This document shows, in pieces, positions 5,895-8,940 of a DNA stretch of 8,940 nucleotides (its first letter is position 1; the number at the start of each line of letters is the position of its first letter). Source of the DNA: Bacillota bacterium (GTDB lineage Bacteria > Bacillota > Negativicutes > Sporomusales > Sporomusaceae); assembly GCA_023388195.1 (NCBI GenBank), contig JAEWGR010000183.1:1-8940 (forward strand), given 5' to 3'. Under the pieces are notes generated by a model. That model was not told the DNA's origin, did not search any database, and saw only the letters and a program-made list of their open reading frames with translations. The position numbers and the translations under genes were made by a program.

Positions 5895-5927
5895 ACTGGC
5901 ACCTACTTCCTTTGGCAGTTCAGCAAT

Positions 5928-7364
5928 TTACACAATTGATAACGCATCAACAAGAACGCAGCGACGCTGGCGGGTAAAACTGCGGGCCGACGTAAGCCCT
6001 TCGCCGGTTGGCCCGGCAATCGTAAAGGTGGTAAACCCCTCGCCGCCAACACCAATCCCGGCAAAGGAGGGTGCATTTTTCACAAATATGGTAGTCTCAA
6101 TCGCTTTGGCCAACCGGGTCAGATGATCCACATTTTTAGAGTGCATAATGGCTGTATGCCTGTTGCCATGCTCAACCTTGACAGCTAATGCAATCGCCGC
6201 GTCAATATCCTTTACCTGCACAACAGGAAGCACAGGCATCATCAGCTCTTCGACAACAAACGGATGATCGGCGCCGGTTTCACAAATAATTGCCCGGATG
6301 CTGTCGGGAACACTAATGCCGATCTGACCTAAAATGTATTTAGCGTCTTTACCAACATAATTTTTATTAACCCCATAGACCCGTTTAGGTTTTTCCGTGC
6401 AGCCGGCAGCAACCAGTTCCTCTTTTTCGGTCAGGATGACAGCCGCCAGCCGGTCAATATCCTGGCCTGCAAGCAAATACGCACCATACCGCTGCATATA
6501 GGCCATCAGCTTATCGGCAATACTGCCGACGGCAATAACCTCTTTTTCGGCAATGCAGGGCAGGTTATTGTCAAAAGAGCAGCCGGCAATGATGTCCCGG
6601 GCCGCTTTTTCAATATCAGCGGTCTCATCAACAACCGCCGGCGGGTTGCCGGCACCGGCACCAATTGCCTTTTTGCCGGCCGACATGACAGCTTTCACTA
6701 CCGCCGGACCGCCTGTAGCCACAAGCATGTTGATGCCCGGGTGCGCCATCATGGCATTGGTGGCTGCCAGTGACGGCTCAGCCACTGCTGTCAAAAGGTT
6801 AGGCGGACCACCGGCTTTGATAATAGCCTCATTCAACAGCGTAATGGTTGTCAGCGAGGTGTTTTTCGCTGTAGGATGGGGACTAAAAACCACGGCGTTG
6901 CCGGCGGCAATCATCCCGATACCGTTGCAAATTACAGTCTCCGAGGGATTGGTGGTCGGGGTAATGGAACCAATTACACCATAAGGGCCCATCTCAATCA
7001 GCGTTAGACCACAGTCCCCGCTCCAGGCCTCGCTTTTCAGGTCTTCTGTGCCCGGCGTTTTGGCGGCAGCCAGCCGGTTTTTCAGAATCTTGTCTTCCAC
7101 CCGGCCCATACCTGATTCATTAACTGCCATTTCCGCCAGCAAACCGGCATTGTCGGCCGCCGCCTGCCGCATGGCCTGAATCAATAACTCCCGTTTTTCC
7201 AGCGTTAATTTTTTTAGTTGCTGCTGGGCAGTACGTGCCGCCGCCACAGCCTCATCAATAGTTGTAAAAATACCGTTTATACCGGCAGGTTCTTTATTTT
7301 GTTCCTGTACCCGGGCAATCACTTCTGCCGTAATTTTGGCAATTAAGCTTTGGTCAATAGTCAC
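5928..7364 (-). CDS. pduP: PduP: CoA-acylating propionaldehyde/aldehyde dehydrogenase
   Basis: This 478-residue member of the aldehyde dehydrogenase superfamily, PduP/EutE branch, oxidises aldehyde with NAD+ and CoA to acyl-CoA inside the compartment. The catalytic cysteine is Cys270 in FDNNLPCIAEKEVIAVG. Other visible landmarks are SITPTTNPSETVICNGIG (residues 133-150), the GNAVVFSPHP nucleotide-binding stretch (155-164) and VATGGPAVVKA (215-225). The N-terminus, TIDQSLIAKITAEVIARVQEQ, is a short amphipathic helix followed by a linker, as in known encapsulation peptides that direct enzymes into BMCs. The start is GTG at 7364 with GGAGG 7 nt upstream. Position between pduO and pduS supports pduP over eutE; sequence alone does not settle propionaldehyde versus acetaldehyde. 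No pduQ alcohol dehydrogenase follows, unlike the classical operon. Confidence 0.93.
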   Translation of the reverse strand: MTIDQSLIAKITAEVIARVQEQNKEPAGINGIFTTIDEAVAAARTAQQQLKKLTLEKRELLIQAMRQAAADNAGLLAEMAVNESGMGRVEDKILKNRLAAAKTPGTEDLKSEAWSGDCGLTLIEMGPYGVIGSITPTTNPSETVICNGIGMIAAGNAVVFSPHPTAKNTSLTTITLLNEAIIKAGGPPNLLTAVAEPSLAATNAMMAHPGINMLVATGGPAVVKAVMSAGKKAIGAGAGNPPAVVDETADIEKAARDIIAGCSFDNNLPCIAEKEVIAVGSIADKLMAYMQRYGAYLLAGQDIDRLAAVILTEKEELVAAGCTEKPKRVYGVNKNYVGKDAKYILGQIGISVPDSIRAIICETGADHPFVVEELMMPVLPVVQVKDIDAAIALAVKVEHGNRHTAIMHSKNVDHLTRLAKAIETTIFVKNAPSFAGIGVGGEGFTTFTIAGPTGEGLTSARSFTRQRRCVLVDALSIV

Positions 7365-7397
7365 TTATCTTCCTCCTTCCGTTCCGGGCCGCCTGAA

Positions 7398-7787
7398 TTA
7401 CCAGGCAGCCAGACCGGCTTTGGCTACGATTATATCTTCATCAACTGATCCACCGCTCACACCAATAGCACCAACTAAACTGCCGTTGTCCCAAATCGGT
7501 ATACCGCCTCCGAACACAACCAGCCGGCAGCCGTCAGTCGTATTCAAGCCATAAAGCATTTGACCGGGCTGAGCCACACCGGCCGCCTGCTCGGTCGACA
7601 TTTTAAGGGCAACAGCGCTATATGCTTTATTCAGCGCAATCGATACACTGGCTAATAAAGCCTGATCCATGCGTTCCTGCAGCACCAGATGACCGCCGTT
7701 ATCCACAACAGCAATGACCATCGGCACCCCGATTTCCACTGCCTTCTTTTCAGCAGCAGCCACCATTTTCCTGGCTTTTTCCAACAT
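7398..7787 (-). other. Possible internal translation start giving a free HbpS/GlcG-like domain
   Basis: Inside pduO, at the exact boundary between the adenosyltransferase and the GlcG/HbpS-like domain, an in-frame ATG (Met196, 7787-7785) is preceded by GGGGGGAAG with 9 nt between the G run (7802-7797) and the ATG. That could serve as a ribosome binding site for a separate 129-residue product. Free-standing GlcG/HbpS-like proteins are common, and alternative internal starts are known in BMC operons (PduB/PduB'). The site is only a partial match to AGGAGG, so this is a suggestion rather than a gene call. Confidence 0.25.
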
Positions 7788-8372
7788 AGCATTCTTCCCC
7801 CCGTCAAATTGCTTCCGGCTTTGAAGAACCTGCAATACAGCAGTGGTCACGTTGGCAATCAGCGCCTCCTGCTCCACACATCTTGCCAGCACATAGAGCA
7901 AATCCGACAACCTGTTCAGATACAGCGCAACCGGTGCCGGCACGGTTTCGGTGCGCCTGAGTCTGACAATACACCGTTCGGCTCGCCGGACAATGGTACG
8001 GGCCAAATCAAAAGCCGCGCTGGCTGTCGTCCCCCCCGGGGTAACAAAATACGGCTGTGGAATCCGCCGCTGTTCCAAGGAATCAATGATGGCTTCCAGC
8101 CGCTCTACCTGGGTGGCGGTAATGCGATAGCCGCTGTTGTTTGTCAGCGTATCTGTTGCCAAATCGGCATTCAGCAGGATTAATTCCTCCTGAATGCTAT
8201 GAATAATATCGGTTGCCCAGCGCTGGTCGGTCAAAGACTTACCCAGCCCCATGGCCGCATTCGCCTCATCAACAGTACCGTAGGCGTGTACCCTGAGACT
8301 GTCTTTGAATACCCGCTCTTTACTCAGCAGACTGGTTTTTCCTTCATCACCGGTCTTGGTATATACCTTCAT
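7398..8372 (-). CDS. pduO: PduO: ATP:cob(I)alamin adenosyltransferase with C-terminal HbpS/GlcG-like domain
   Basis: This 324-residue two-domain protein is close in size and layout to Salmonella PduO. Residues 1-175 or so are a PduO-type adenosyltransferase, which transfers the adenosyl group of ATP to cob(I)alamin to make adenosylcobalamin for the B12-dependent dehydratase. Visible signatures are the N-terminal ATP-binding YTKTGDEGKTSLL (residues 4-16), YGTVDEANA (31-39), RTIVRRAERCIV (125-136) and YLNRLSDLLYVLAR (151-164). From residue 196 comes a GlcG/HbpS-type domain (MLEKARKM..., VVDNGGHLVLQERMDQA at 222-238, GAIGVSGG at 301-308). Its homologues can bind haem or corrinoid, and its role here is not settled. 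A GAGGAG site sits 9 nt before the ATG. It would act with PduS, which reduces the corrinoid. At the domain junction a run of six G lies 9 nt before Met196, described separately. Confidence 0.94.
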   Translation of the reverse strand: MKVYTKTGDEGKTSLLSKERVFKDSLRVHAYGTVDEANAAMGLGKSLTDQRWATDIIHSIQEELILLNADLATDTLTNNSGYRITATQVERLEAIIDSLEQRRIPQPYFVTPGGTTASAAFDLARTIVRRAERCIVRLRRTETVPAPVALYLNRLSDLLYVLARCVEQEALIANVTTAVLQVLQSRKQFDGGKNAMLEKARKMVAAAEKKAVEIGVPMVIAVVDNGGHLVLQERMDQALLASVSIALNKAYSAVALKMSTEQAAGVAQPGQMLYGLNTTDGCRLVVFGGGIPIWDNGSLVGAIGVSGGSVDEDIIVAKAGLAAW

Positions 8373-8378
8373 AGCCCA

Positions 8379-8663
8379 CTACTCCTCAAGTAAGCTTTGC
8401 TTGATCTCGATACTGTCAATAATTCCAATAATGGCCGCATCCACTGCTGCCTGCGGGTTGCCTGTCACATGCCGGGCGGAACTGCCGTCAACAACCAGGA
8501 CAGTCTCACCGGTGCCGGCGCCGATTGTATCTACTGCCACAATCGGATTGCCGGCCGGACGGCTGCCGAATTTTACGGGCTGCACAATGAGCAGTTTACT
8601 GCCTGTCAGGCTGTCGTCCTTGGGTGTAGCCACCAGTGTGCCGATTATCTTTCCTACCCACAT
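8379..8663 (-). CDS. pduN: BMC vertex protein PduN (EutN/CcmL family)
   Basis: This 94-residue protein is a typical EutN/CcmL/PduN family member (BMC-P). Such proteins form pentamers that cap the vertices of the polyhedral shell and close it. It opens with MWVGKIIGTLVATPKDDSL and carries the family's LLIVQP strand near residue 25 and the VAVDTIGAGTGETVLVVDGSSAR segment across about residues 43-65, the usual core, followed by an AAIIGIIDSIEI strand. Length is normal for a single-domain BMC-P protein. A GAGGG Shine-Dalgarno site lies 7 nt before the ATG. Its last codons (GAG GAG TAG) double as the ribosome binding site of pduO, whose start follows 6 nt after the stop, which implies tight translational coupling. 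The family is clear; the pdu name rests on neighbours, since eutN-type proteins look alike. Confidence 0.92.
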   Translation of the reverse strand: MWVGKIIGTLVATPKDDSLTGSKLLIVQPVKFGSRPAGNPIVAVDTIGAGTGETVLVVDGSSARHVTGNPQAAVDAAIIGIIDSIEIKQSLLEE

Positions 8664-8680
8664 CTTTTCACCCTCTTTGT

Positions 8681-8940
8681 CTAACTGTAAACAAGCTCAA
8701 CACCACATTCGCCGGCTACATCACGAGCCAACGGGGTAATAATTGTGCCCGGAGGTACCTTGATGTTGTTCGCCCCGCTCTGAGCGGCCTGTCTGATCAT
8801 ACCGGCATCAAGCACCTGCCTTTTGGCTGTTTTCTCCTGGCCTGGCAGCGGCAGCGACGCTTCTTCCCTGCTCACTGTTTTTTTTGCCGTTGCCGCTAAA
8901 GCTTCCACCGCTACCAGCTGTATGCCATAAATCTTCAGTT
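8681..8940 (-). CDS. pduM: PduM-like microcompartment assembly protein, C-terminal fragment
   Basis: The frame is open to the window edge, so only the last 85 residues are visible and the start lies outside; the in-frame GTG at 8908 is internal. The C-terminus reads IITPLARDVAGECGVELVYS, preceded by an IRQAAQSGANNIKVPPG stretch. From memory this matches the end of Salmonella PduM, which has an IVTAMARDAANARNIQLI-type ending, and a similar motif opens EutQ. PduM is known as a low-abundance component needed for correct assembly of Pdu compartments, with no assigned enzymatic activity. Position supports the call: it lies directly before pduN, as in enterobacterial pdu operons. The stop is 17 nt before the pduN start. 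Alternatives are a BMC-associated flavoprotein or EutQ-like protein with the same C-terminal motif; the missing N-terminal part would decide. Confidence 0.6.
   Translation of the reverse strand, partial: LKIYGIQLVAVEALAATAKKTVSREEASLPLPGQEKTAKRQVLDAGMIRQAAQSGANNIKVPPGTIITPLARDVAGECGVELVYS

Noticed and set aside
6553..6984. Plus-strand 143-codon open frame opposite pduP
   Set aside because: It lies wholly inside a well-supported gene on the other strand and its translation is low-complexity without a recognisable domain; it is an antisense shadow.
1..8940. CRISPR arrays, insertion sequences, tRNA or rRNA genes
   Set aside because: No regularly spaced direct repeats, transposase-like frames, terminal inverted repeats or tRNA/rRNA signatures were seen.

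Overview
The window carries the 3' half of a propanediol-type bacterial microcompartment (BMC) operon, followed by a small regulatory and accessory module. Every gene I can support is on the minus strand, so transcription runs from high to low coordinates. The style suggests a Firmicute: strong Shine-Dalgarno sites, several GTG starts, sigma-A-like promoters, intrinsic terminators and a HutP-family protein. Middling GC and a Pdu-type locus fit the Negativicutes (Sporomusa/Pelosinus-like anaerobes), but that placement is inference.

BMC part (8940 to about 3996). In order of transcription: a C-terminal fragment of a PduM-like protein running off the window edge, the vertex pentamer PduN (EutN/CcmL family), the two-domain cobalamin adenosyltransferase PduO, the CoA-acylating aldehyde dehydrogenase PduP, the iron-sulfur flavoprotein PduS and the tandem-BMC shell protein PduT. 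This is the enterobacterial pdu order M-N-O-P-(Q)-S-T with pduQ, the alcohol dehydrogenase, missing between P and S. The signature enzyme (presumably B12-dependent diol dehydratase), PduL and the hexameric shell genes would lie beyond the right edge. PduO and PduS would regenerate adenosylcobalamin, PduP would turn the toxic aldehyde into acyl-CoA, and PduT could pass electrons through the shell to PduS.

Accessory part (about 3959 to 1316). A 257-residue multi-spanning membrane protein of unknown function follows PduT in the same transcription unit. Next comes a strong promoter overlapped by a 9-bp dyad, a HutP-like protein that keeps the metal-binding histidines, an intrinsic terminator with three evenly spaced GAG triplets at its foot, and a class III (CaiB/BaiF) CoA-transferase. 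The order antiterminator gene, terminator, enzyme gene mirrors the Bacillus subtilis hut operon. It suggests that an unrecognised HutP-type antitermination switch controls the CoA-transferase.

Left part (1315 to 1). A promoter at 1252-1280 starts a transcript of roughly 250-280 nt with no convincing gene, whose ends can pair over 13 bp and which ends near a perfect 10-bp hairpin. This is a candidate structured RNA or long leader. A HAD-superfamily phosphatase follows, with its stop codon inside its own terminator loop. Bases 1-194 hold nothing I can assign.
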